64,000 nucleotides of DNA from NCBI GenBank assembly GCA_964420035.1, contig CAYQQR010000010.1, forward strand, positions 30,383 through 94,382, written 5' to 3'. Source of the DNA: CAYQQR01 sp964420035 (GTDB lineage Bacteria; Bacteroidota; Bacteroidia; Bacteroidales; SM23-62). The translations under genes and the position numbers were made by a program. Below, in pieces: positions 45,921 through 54,167 of this stretch (position 1 is its first letter; each line of letters opens with the position of its first letter). The notes under the pieces are model-generated. The model was not told the origin of the DNA, did not search any database, and was given only the letters and a program-made list of their open reading frames with translations.

Positions 45921-47183
45921 TTATAAGTCTTTAATCTTCAGTGTGTCGATATCCCGTACAAAGATCTTGAGAATACCCCAGTTCAACAGATAAACCACAG
46001 ATGCGATCCCAAAAATAAATATGTAACTACCTGTGGTTTCCAGGATCAAACCAACAAAAGATGCTGAAAGCGCACCCCCTATTGCTCCGGCAAATCCGCT
46101 TAAGCCCATCATGGAACCTACAGCTGTTTTGGGATATATGTCAGAAACAATAGTGAAAATATTGGCTGCCCATCCCTGGTGACCTGCAGCGGCAAGGGCT
46201 ATCAAACCCACGGCAAGCCAGAGATTCTCTATTTGAGAAACCAAAATAACAGGAAGAATGGCAAGTGCACAAATTAAAATCGTGGTTTTTCTCGCAAAAT
46301 CAATACTTTTTCCGGTTTTAATGAACATGGAAGACAACCATCCACCGCTGATACCTCCAATACTGGATACTGCATAAATGCTTACCAGGGGAAGAACCAC
46401 TTCCCGGATATTGATGACATGTGTTTTGCTCAAAAAATCAGGGATCCAGAACAGAAAAAACCACCAAACCCAATCTGAAATGAATCTTGTACTGCAAATA
46501 GCAATGGTTTGGGGATATTTAAACAGATTAATCCAGCGAATACTTTTTTCATTCACGGTTTTATCGTGATCCTGAATGATATACAAATATTCTTCTTTTG
46601 AGATCCTGGGATGCTTTTCAGGAACTCTATAGGATGCCAGCCAAAACCCAACCCAAATAAAACCCAGGGAACCGGTAATGATAAAGGCCCATTCCCAGCC
46701 AAAACTAATGGTAATGGCCGAAACCATAATGGGTGCCAGAATTGCCCCGATGGTTGAACCCGAATTAAATAATCCCGCGGCAAAAGCCCTTTCTTTCTTT
46801 GGGAACCATTCCGCTACAGTTTTGACTGCAGCCGGGAAATTTGCTGCTTCCCCCAAACCAAGCATAAATCGTGCTGCAGCAAACCCGTAGATACTCCTTG
46901 CAGCTGCATGAGCCATTCCTGCAAGACTCCAAACTACAATAGCCCAAAGATATCCGATCCGGGTTCCAAACTTATCAAGGAAACGTCCTGTGGTTACCAG
47001 TCCGATGGCATAGGCTATCTGAAACGCGGTGACGATATAACCATATCCGGCCTCATTCCAGCCTAGCTCTGCTGCAATGTAGGGTTTAAGCAAGCCGATT
47101 ACCTGTCTGTCGATGTAATTAATCGTTGTAGCAAAAAACAATAGCGCGACGATCCTCCAGCGATATTGGCCGATTTTTTTCAT
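45921..47183 (-). CDS. MFS transporter, anion:cation symporter (hexuronate/ExuT-like)
   Basis: 420 residues with about 12 spans. The N-terminus WRIVALLFFATTINYIDRQVIGLLKPYI and the motif ARFMLGLGEAANFPAAVKTVAEWFPKKERA are those of the ACS family (hexuronate and related organic-acid transporters). It should import an organic acid with H+ or Na+ in the inner membrane. It is 47 bp upstream of the URO-D-type gene on the same strand, and the decayed RraA gene lies just before it. The three may once have formed a small catabolic operon. Confidence 0.92.
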   Translation of the reverse strand: MKKIGQYRWRIVALLFFATTINYIDRQVIGLLKPYIAAELGWNEAGYGYIVTAFQIAYAIGLVTTGRFLDKFGTRIGYLWAIVVWSLAGMAHAAARSIYGFAAARFMLGLGEAANFPAAVKTVAEWFPKKERAFAAGLFNSGSTIGAILAPIMVSAITISFGWEWAFIITGSLGFIWVGFWLASYRVPEKHPRISKEEYLYIIQDHDKTVNEKSIRWINLFKYPQTIAICSTRFISDWVWWFFLFWIPDFLSKTHVINIREVVLPLVSIYAVSSIGGISGGWLSSMFIKTGKSIDFARKTTILICALAILPVILVSQIENLWLAVGLIALAAAGHQGWAANIFTIVSDIYPKTAVGSMMGLSGFAGAIGGALSASFVGLILETTGSYIFIFGIASVVYLLNWGILKIFVRDIDTLKIKDL

Positions 47184-47203
47184 ACCGATTCAATTACATG
47201 GCT

Positions 47204-47505
47204 TCATATTATTCTATGGATTTCAATAGCACTCATTCCTTTTTTCAAACTGCTAAGGGCTATAGCTTTCTCAGAAGCAAGCGAAAGTGCTTCTTTTTCA
47301 ATTTTACCGGGAAAGATCAGTACACCATCCCTGTTACCGAATACGATGTTCACCGGGGTTAAAGATAATATTATTCCAGTATACACGTGTCCTATACCGA
47401 TCAACATACCTCCTGGGTCCTGATCATGGTCAAATGATCCCGTGGGAAAGACAGGAAAATTAAAACATCGAGTGCTTCAAACATTAGTCCAAATGGCTCT
47501 TTCAT
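47204..47505 (-). pseudogene. Decayed RraA-family (4-hydroxy-4-methyl-2-oxoglutarate aldolase-like) gene
   Basis: From an ATG at 47505 the minus strand reads MKEPFGLMFEALDVL, matching the N-terminal part of RraA-family proteins. After a frame change, FPVFPTGSFDHDQDPGGM and VNIVFGNRDGVLIFPGKIEKEAL, ending GMSAIEIHRII, match the C-terminal half (VxxGDIVFGDRDGVLxxP pattern). The catalytic middle is deleted. It is therefore inactive. It sits 20 bp before the MFS transporter gene, which suggests the family's keto-acid aldolase once belonged to that operon. Confidence 0.7.
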
Positions 47506-47803
47506 AATTACATTCTTCCTGCTTGTGATGGTTTCCCCGGATCTTCGCGGGAGATGAATGCAGCAGGGGTCATACTACGGGTAAGTAATAACAACCGGTT
47601 CATTTTCAATTTATTCATCAATGATTATATATGATGAATGCTTGATTCCCTCTAAGTATGGTAGTATTCTTATCAAGTATCGGTATATCTGAAGGTACTC
47701 TATTGTTCTTGATAATGATAGAGATTGGAGTGATGTTTTCAATCGAAGTGTGATGTAATGTGACGCAAAATTCGTAAATTGTCCTTAAATTCCCGGTTCT
47801 GTT
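47506..47803. other. Regulatory gap before the GntR/LacI gene; no gene seen
   Basis: These 298 bp lie between divergent transcription units and are AT-rich in their second half. No RNA gene or frame is recognised, and no clear TTTG / TAnnTTTG pair was found. Promoters for both the MFS/URO-D unit and the corrinoid unit must lie here or nearby. Confidence 0.5.
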
Positions 47804-48832
47804 ATGATGAATGAGGGGTTTATCCCGGTATACAAAAGGCTAACGGGCTTTTACAGGGAGCGGATACTCCGGCAGGAATATCCCCCGGGACAGAAGATCG
47901 ATTCGATCAACAAGATCATTCACCGTCACGGGGTGGGACGTGAAACGGCCAAGCTGGTACTGAAAAATCTTGCAAAGGATGGATTGATCGTCAAGATCAG
48001 GGGAAAGGGTTCTTTTGTCGCTCCGCAGCAAGACATCAAAAAAAACTGGGGCTTGTTGATCCCTTTCTTTTCATCGAATATGGAGGAATTGATAGCCAAT
48101 TTGGAAAAGGAAGCCAACCGTCGCGGCAGGGAGCTGGTTTATTATTTCGACTACAACAATCCCGAAGAGGAGAAAAGACTGGTGGGGCGGATGATCAGGG
48201 ATGGCTATGAAGCCGTGATCATCGTCCCCAATTATAATGAAAGCATCACTTCGGATTTTTACAGGAATTTGATGCCGGGGCATACGAAAATATTGTTGAT
48301 CGATAATACCATGGCGGGATCTTTCTTCAGCTATGTCATCCAGAGTTATGACCTGGGCGTTAAGCGGGCACTGGACTACCTGGCAGCATTTAGCGGTAAC
48401 CTGTTGCTTGTGAAGAATGAGATATGGAAAGGCAGGAATCTTTTATATGAAAGCATGGAACACACATTTATCAACCTGGCCAACCGGGATTACCCGGAAA
48501 GGAAGGTGTTCACCTTAAAAAATGCCGGGGAACTGACAGGAACATTTGTAAAGGATCAAAACATTACCGGTATTTTAACCTGTGTGGATACGGATGCGGT
48601 TCGTCTGATCGGCAGGCTGCAAAACTGGGGCACGGAACCCGGAAAGTCTATACGGCTCGTTAGTTATGGCAATACGGAACTGACGGTCCTTTTCAATCCA
48701 CCCATAACCAGTATAGACTGCCACTATGACCAGATGGCCCAAACGGCCGGGGTTTTGCTGGATAACCGGGAAGCTCAATGCATGAATTGTCAGTTTGTTA
48801 TACAACCTACATTGATAGAGAGAAAGACTTAA
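47804..48832 (+). CDS. GntR-type regulator with LacI-like sensor domain
   Basis: 342 residues. Residues of about 8-70 form a GntR winged helix (FYRERILRQEYPPGQKIDSINKIIHRHGVGRETAKLVLKNLAKDGLIVKIRGKGSFV, with the usual final RGKGSFV). Residues of about 85-340 look like a LacI/periplasmic-binding effector domain (NWGLLIPFF, YEAVIIVPN, LLIDNT, SYGNTEL, PPITSID). This hybrid type (AraR-like) typically responds to a sugar. Two adjacent ATGs can serve as start. It lies 19 bp before the corrinoid protein gene in the same direction, so it is probably the local regulator of the methyl-transfer genes. Confidence 0.92.
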   Translation: MMNEGFIPVYKRLTGFYRERILRQEYPPGQKIDSINKIIHRHGVGRETAKLVLKNLAKDGLIVKIRGKGSFVAPQQDIKKNWGLLIPFFSSNMEELIANLEKEANRRGRELVYYFDYNNPEEEKRLVGRMIRDGYEAVIIVPNYNESITSDFYRNLMPGHTKILLIDNTMAGSFFSYVIQSYDLGVKRALDYLAAFSGNLLLVKNEIWKGRNLLYESMEHTFINLANRDYPERKVFTLKNAGELTGTFVKDQNITGILTCVDTDAVRLIGRLQNWGTEPGKSIRLVSYGNTELTVLFNPPITSIDCHYDQMAQTAGVLLDNREAQCMNCQFVIQPTLIERKT

Positions 48833-48851
48833 ATTCAAAACCACAAAACAC

Positions 48852-49526
48852 ATGGATCAAAAACAATTATTGGAACAAATCGCTCATTGCGTTGAATTCG
48901 GCAAGGTAGACCAGGCTTCCCCCTATCCTCCCGACATGAAGGGGCAGGAGGGAGCCGATGAATTGACAAAAAAAGCTCTGGATCTGGACCTTTCGGCGGA
49001 TGAGATCCTGCAGGGAGCCCTGATCATCGGCATGCAAAAGGTCGGGGTCAAATTCCGGGAGAACAAGGTTTTTGTTCCGCAGGTCCTCATGTCGGCCAAA
49101 GCCATGAACGCGGCCATGGAGCACCTCAAGCCCTATTTTGCCGATGGTTCCAGTAAACATAAAGGAACCTTTATCATTGGCACCGTTCAGGGTGACCTGC
49201 ACGATATCGGTAAAAACCTGGTCGCCATGATGGTAGAAGGCAACGGTTATCAAGTGATCGACCTGGGTACCGATGTGAGTGCTGAAAAATTCATTAAAGA
49301 AGTCGAGAATCACCCCGATGCTTCGGTTGGCTTATCGGCCCTGCTGACCACCACCATGGTCAATATGGAAAAGATCGTGAAGGATATTAAATCCAACTTC
49401 CCCGAGATCAGGATTTGCATAGGCGGGGCGCCGGTAAACCAGGATTTCTGCAATAAGATACAGGCTGATTTTCACAGTCCCGATCCCCAGGGACTGGTGG
49501 ATTATCTGAACCAGGGGGCTGCATAG
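48852..49526 (+). CDS. Corrinoid (B12-binding) methyl-carrier protein
   Basis: 224 residues, the usual size of MtaC/MtbC/MtvC-type corrinoid proteins. An N-terminal helical cap (about 1-95, ILQGALIIGMQKVGVKFRENKVFVPQVLMSAKAMNAAM) precedes the Rossmann B12-binding domain. The cobalt-ligand motif DxHxxG is GDLHDIGKN (Asp115, His117, Gly120), with GLSALLTTTM and GGAPV further on. It carries a methyl group on cobalamin between two methyltransferases. It lies between the GntR/LacI regulator and a URO-D-type methyltransferase, 8 bp from the latter. Confidence 0.95.
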   Translation: MDQKQLLEQIAHCVEFGKVDQASPYPPDMKGQEGADELTKKALDLDLSADEILQGALIIGMQKVGVKFRENKVFVPQVLMSAKAMNAAMEHLKPYFADGSSKHKGTFIIGTVQGDLHDIGKNLVAMMVEGNGYQVIDLGTDVSAEKFIKEVENHPDASVGLSALLTTTMVNMEKIVKDIKSNFPEIRICIGGAPVNQDFCNKIQADFHSPDPQGLVDYLNQGAA

Positions 49527-49534
49527 CAAAGCTC

Positions 49535-50896
49535 ATGAACGGCAGAGAACGGATCGGCCGGGCCATGCGCTTACAATCGATGGACCGGATCCCATGGGTA
49601 CCCTTTGTGGGTTGTCATTCGGGTAAATTGCTGGGTTTGGATGCAGAATCCTATCTCAAGTCCGCGGATCATATCGTTGAGGGTGTCTCAAAAGCTATAG
49701 AACTCTACCAGCCAGACGGAATACCCGTGATATTCGACCTGCAGGTGGAAGCCGAAGCACTGGGCTGTGCATTGCAGTGGAAAGAAGATAATCCCCCTGC
49801 AGTTGTCGGGCACCCTCTGGCCGGGGAGACCGGTCTGGATGACATGAAGTTCCCCGGTACTGAGCAGGCCAGGATCGGATCGGTGATGCAGGCAGCCGCG
49901 GAATTGAGAAAACGGCATCCTGATGTAGCACTCTACGGTCTGATCACCGGGCCCTTCACCCTGGCCCTTCATTTGCTGGGTACCGATATATTCCTGAAAC
50001 TGTTCGAGGAGCCGGATGAAGTGCATCACCTGATGCGATTTTGCACCGATGTGGCCCGGACCATGTCGGAACGGTACATTCAGGCAGGCTGTGATGTGAT
50101 TGCCATGGTGGATCCCATGACCAGCCAGATCGATCCGGATTCTTTTTCGGGATTTATCAAACCCTATGCTACAGAGATCTTCGATCACATAAGAAAAAAA
50201 AATGTATTGGGTTCATTTTTCGTGTGCGGCAATGCTCAGCAGAATATTGAAGTGATGTGTGAGTGCAAGCCCGATAATGTATCCATTGATGAGAATATAC
50301 CCCTGGATTACGTGCGGGATATCGCCCTTTCCAGGGGAGTCAGTTTCGGGGGCAATATGAAACTGACCATCGTACTGCTGCACGGAAATTCCGGAGATTG
50401 CCAAACGGAGGCACTGAATTGCATGGATACCGGAGGAAAAAAGGGTTTCATACTGGCCCCGGGTTGTGACCTTCCCATGAGAACCCCGCCGGAGAATATT
50501 CAAGCAGTCACCCGCCTGGTCCATGATGAAAAATTACAGGGAGAGATCAGGGCTTCAGGGATTGGCCTGTCTGAAACCGAACCCATGGACCTCAGCGGTC
50601 ACTGGGAAAAAGACCGGGTGGTCATCGATATTGTCACCCTGGATTCCTCTTCCTGTGCACCATGCCAGTACATGGTGGATGCCGTGGCCCGGGCTTCGAA
50701 GCTTTTCGGTGAAAAAGTGGAATACCGGGAATACCGGATCAAGGACAAAGAAGGAGTCCGGATGATGCACAGCCTTGGAGTCAAAAGTATCCCTTCCATT
50801 GTCATTGACGGACAGGTTGAATTTGCTTCAAGAATACCCCCGGTAAAAGATATTGCAAAAAGGATCGAAGCTTATCTGAAGGAAAAATCCCCATGA
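49535..50896 (+). CDS. URO-D-fold methyltransferase-like protein fused to a thioredoxin-like domain
   Basis: 453 residues. Residues 1 to about 345 show the MtaA/MtbA-type URO-D fold (VPFVGCHSGKLLG, LYGLITGPFTLALHLLG, AGCDVIAMVDPMTSQ, FILAPGCDLP). The usual HxC zinc motif is replaced by Phe229-Val230-Cys231 (FFVCGN), while a second Cys is present at 311. Residues of about 360-450 form a thioredoxin-like domain with active-site CAPC (374-377) and the cis-Pro region SIPSIVIDGQ. The fusion suggests redox or thiol chemistry coupled to methyl transfer. Its stop overlaps the start of the GTPase gene. Confidence 0.88.
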   Translation: MNGRERIGRAMRLQSMDRIPWVPFVGCHSGKLLGLDAESYLKSADHIVEGVSKAIELYQPDGIPVIFDLQVEAEALGCALQWKEDNPPAVVGHPLAGETGLDDMKFPGTEQARIGSVMQAAAELRKRHPDVALYGLITGPFTLALHLLGTDIFLKLFEEPDEVHHLMRFCTDVARTMSERYIQAGCDVIAMVDPMTSQIDPDSFSGFIKPYATEIFDHIRKKNVLGSFFVCGNAQQNIEVMCECKPDNVSIDENIPLDYVRDIALSRGVSFGGNMKLTIVLLHGNSGDCQTEALNCMDTGGKKGFILAPGCDLPMRTPPENIQAVTRLVHDEKLQGEIRASGIGLSETEPMDLSGHWEKDRVVIDIVTLDSSSCAPCQYMVDAVARASKLFGEKVEYREYRIKDKEGVRMMHSLGVKSIPSIVIDGQVEFASRIPPVKDIAKRIEAYLKEKSP

Positions 50897-51810
50897 TCCC
50901 TTTTTATATCGTATGCGGTTTCCTGGGAAGCGGCAAAACTGCGCTGGTGGGGGAAATGCTGGCGACTTATTCAGAACAGTACAGGATAGCGGTTATTCAA
51001 AACGAATTTGCCCCCAACGGGATCGACGGACAGGACCTGAAGCGCAGGGGCCATGATTTTCATTTGACGGAGATCAACAACGGTTCGGTATTCTGCGTTT
51101 GCCAGCTATCCAACTTTATTGAAATGCTTCAAAAACTTGTCAGGGGCCATAAGCCGGATATGATCCTGCTGGAGCCATCCGGTTTGTCCGATCCGGTAAA
51201 TGTGATTGAGCTTTTGCAAGTACCGGGAATAAGAGATAAGGTGGGGCTGGCCCGAATTTTCACCCTGGTGGATGCACCGAATTATGACAAAGGACTGAAA
51301 ACACTGCCCCGCTTCCGGCACCAGATCATGATCGCGGATACCCTTATTGTCAATAAAACCGACCAGTATTCAGGAGATCCCAAAGTTTTTAATGCAAAAT
51401 TGAATCAACTGAATCCTTTTGCAAAGATCCTGTATACTTCTTATTGTAATATCCCGATGGATGAGATACTGAACAATAAGGATGATCATAAGGCTGCCCG
51501 AAGATACCTCGGTCAAGGATCCGGAGGCAGGCCTGAAATTCATTCCGTGGTTTTGCGTACCCATCAAACAATTGATAAAAAGAAACTGGGATTTTTCATG
51601 GACCGCTTATCCCGGGTAAGTATCCGGTTCAAGGGCTTTATTAAACTGGAGGGTGGGAATCATGCCGCGATACAAGGGGTGTATGGGGACAATCACTACG
51701 AGATCATTCAAAATTACACCGGACCGGGGGAAATCATTGCGTTTGGTGAGGGGTTGACGGTTGGTGTTGTCAAGGATATCTTTGATAACGAGGAGATATC
51801 CCCTCCCTAA
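50893..51810 (+). CDS. CobW/G3E-family GTP-binding protein
   Basis: 305 residues. P-loop GFLGSGKT (9-16), the EPSGLSDP switch and the NKTD specificity motif are present. The metal-binding CxCC motif of the family is reduced to CVC (Cys68, Cys70; NNGSVFCVCQ). G3E proteins are metallochaperones or aid cobalamin-dependent enzymes (MeaB, HypB and UreG relatives). Overlapping the methyltransferase gene by four bases, it is probably part of cofactor loading or reactivation of the corrinoid protein. No B12 synthesis genes are present. Confidence 0.92.
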   Translation: MIPFYIVCGFLGSGKTALVGEMLATYSEQYRIAVIQNEFAPNGIDGQDLKRRGHDFHLTEINNGSVFCVCQLSNFIEMLQKLVRGHKPDMILLEPSGLSDPVNVIELLQVPGIRDKVGLARIFTLVDAPNYDKGLKTLPRFRHQIMIADTLIVNKTDQYSGDPKVFNAKLNQLNPFAKILYTSYCNIPMDEILNNKDDHKAARRYLGQGSGGRPEIHSVVLRTHQTIDKKKLGFFMDRLSRVSIRFKGFIKLEGGNHAAIQGVYGDNHYEIIQNYTGPGEIIAFGEGLTVGVVKDIFDNEEISPP

Positions 51811-51849
51811 CGGAAGGCAGGCGGATTAAATCCGGGATGACATCCGCAA

Positions 51850-54087
51850 TTATTTCCGATAAAAATCCATATCCGATCGGTGGGTGATGTGTTCCCCGGC
51901 CACATGATCGGCCCCGCCCCAGTACATGAATTTATCGTCTTTTCGTTGAACCGGCGAACCGTTGATCAGACTGGGAGCCGAATGGCCCAATTCTACCATT
52001 TTAAGGTCCAGGTTGGCAAACCATATGGCTGCCTGTTGATTGAAGCCGTCGTTGATGGTCCATACTCCCAGGTTAATGATAAACCGGTCGATGTTGTCCA
52101 GGTAGAACCGGTCCATCTCGGTGGTTTCCCGGAAATTTTTCCACGGATTCAGTCTTAACGCATGCCAGATACCTGCTTCAGCAGTGATCTCCATGCGCAT
52201 GGGCGGTATGACCGAATGCTGGCTGTAATTCCTTTCAAGGGGCCAATAGTGATAACCGGCAGAATAGGTAATGTTCAGCCGCTTGGTGGATTTTTCATAA
52301 CCTTCAAGCCAGATATAACATCCGTTCGGTGTTTCCGGATCGAAGTTGTCTTTATCGAGCATGAAATCCAGACTGAGTTCCGGCTGCTTACCGCCGGGGA
52401 CACGGATGATCTGGGCCACACGGTTCAGGCTCTGGGCCAGCCGGTCCTGGCCGGCGGTATCGAAGCCCCGCTTCCCGGAATACAGGTAAAGAGCTTTCTC
52501 GTCCTTCCCGCCCGGGGCATCCTGTACTTCCTGGATATTGCCTGGATTCTGGTCTTCCATATAGATAAATCTTTTCTTCCAGTGATCCGGTCCGGCAGAA
52601 AAATCCCCGTTCATTAGCCTTTCCTCCTTGGGCAGTTCCCAGCGGAAATGATACCAGAAGGGATATTCATTCTTATTGAAGGCAGGGAAACTGCCAGGAT
52701 AGGTATACACATCCCGGGTAACATTCATAAACTCGATGCCGGCTTTTTCCCCATTGACCCGGACCACTGCCACACCTTCTGAAGGTCCGCCGAACAGGTC
52801 CTCTTCCCCGAAAGCCCGGGGCCGGTAGCCTGCTGCCGGAAGGTTGATGAATTTCATTCCCCTGTATTCCACGGCAGTCTTTATCGAGGCCCTCAGGGGG
52901 ATGTGTACATGACCGCTGATCACATAGCGTACATTTCCCTGCCCGGCGAGAATGTCTGTAAACAGTCTTTTGACATAGGGTGATTCCACATACTCGGTGA
53001 GGGGATCGATCCCGATGGGATGGGCGGGCACGTGGTGGAAAACCATGGTGGGCCTGGCCTTGTGTTTCTCCAGGTCTCTTTCCAGCCAGTCGAAATAATG
53101 GGGATGACGCTCCCAGAAATGATTTCTCAACGGATCGGGCCAGACCACATAGTGCCATTTTCCTAGGTTGAAAGAATACAGCAGTTTGTCGGTGCCGTTC
53201 ATCCTTTTCTGGGATTCATAATAGTTGCGAAAGGCTTCCTGGTTGTAGCCCGGAGAGAAGCTGGAATTGTATTTCGATTCATGATTGCCAATCTCATAAA
53301 GTACAGGCGATTTAAGTTTTTTATAGAATCTCTCCATTTGTTTGAAATGGGCTTCCTGGCCCTGGGCGTCTACCACATCGCCTGCGACGAGGTTGAAAAG
53401 GGGAGCCGGTTCCAGTTCATTCAGCCTTTGAACGCTTTGCTCGAGCCAGGCATTATGGATCTTCAGGCGCGTGCCGCCCCGGTCGTGAATGGAAGGGTCC
53501 CCGCCCTGGGGATCGGCCAGGAGAGCAAATACATAATTACCGGGAGTGTCTTCTATGCCGAGCCGGGCCAAATCCAGTTCGCCGATCTCTTTGTCCAGCA
53601 GGTAATTCACTGTAATGTGAGCGGTATTCATTGTGAATTCCAACTCCTGTTGTTCCAGCAGATCTTGTAAGGAGAAGGCAAAATCCTGCCTGTAATTTTT
53701 CAGTTCAATGACGGTTCCCGGGTTAAATTCTTCCAACCAAAAAACAACAATATCGGGGATGACCGTACTGGATGTTCCTATATATAAGCTTTGCTTTTGA
53801 TCCAGGGAATCTTCACCTTCCTCAAAGAAGAAATGACGTGATCGTTCCAATTTCCCGTTCCTGACCCGGATTCTGCATTTATAATCCGTTCGGTTTTCCG
53901 CGACCGCGTTCCTGTATTCGATGCGGATCATCAGGCGGCCATCCCGGTTTATTGCGTCTTCCAGGCGGGTAACAGGCCGGAGAACAGGAATGTCGTTTTT
54001 CTGACCTGTTTGCCTGAGCATTTTTGGTGCCAGCAGGATACCCGAGGTACCCAGGCCGGATTTCTGAATGAATGCTCTTCTTTTCAT
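51850..54087 (-). CDS. Large calcineurin-like metallophosphoesterase, exported
   Basis: 745 residues from the Met followed by a twin-arginine-like signal (MKRRAFIQKSGLGTSG); a start 12 codons upstream is possible but would bury the signal. An N-terminal beta domain (about 40-190) is followed by the phosphoesterase core: LADPQGGD (DxQ in place of DxH), VAGDVVDAQG, EIGNHESK (GNHE), FHHVPAHP and ISGHVHIP (GHxH). The C-terminal about 250 residues are probably a further beta-sandwich. The gene runs opposite to the corrinoid genes on either side, and its head faces the activator gene. Substrate unknown. Confidence 0.88.
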   Translation of the reverse strand: MKRRAFIQKSGLGTSGILLAPKMLRQTGQKNDIPVLRPVTRLEDAINRDGRLMIRIEYRNAVAENRTDYKCRIRVRNGKLERSRHFFFEEGEDSLDQKQSLYIGTSSTVIPDIVVFWLEEFNPGTVIELKNYRQDFAFSLQDLLEQQELEFTMNTAHITVNYLLDKEIGELDLARLGIEDTPGNYVFALLADPQGGDPSIHDRGGTRLKIHNAWLEQSVQRLNELEPAPLFNLVAGDVVDAQGQEAHFKQMERFYKKLKSPVLYEIGNHESKYNSSFSPGYNQEAFRNYYESQKRMNGTDKLLYSFNLGKWHYVVWPDPLRNHFWERHPHYFDWLERDLEKHKARPTMVFHHVPAHPIGIDPLTEYVESPYVKRLFTDILAGQGNVRYVISGHVHIPLRASIKTAVEYRGMKFINLPAAGYRPRAFGEEDLFGGPSEGVAVVRVNGEKAGIEFMNVTRDVYTYPGSFPAFNKNEYPFWYHFRWELPKEERLMNGDFSAGPDHWKKRFIYMEDQNPGNIQEVQDAPGGKDEKALYLYSGKRGFDTAGQDRLAQSLNRVAQIIRVPGGKQPELSLDFMLDKDNFDPETPNGCYIWLEGYEKSTKRLNITYSAGYHYWPLERNYSQHSVIPPMRMEITAEAGIWHALRLNPWKNFRETTEMDRFYLDNIDRFIINLGVWTINDGFNQQAAIWFANLDLKMVELGHSAPSLINGSPVQRKDDKFMYWGGADHVAGEHITHRSDMDFYRK

Positions 54088-54167
54088 AATTACCGCTTTA
54101 TCCCCTAAAGTTAGATTTTTCAATAATTTTACTCTTCAATCTTTAATCTTAAATCTTACATTCATAA

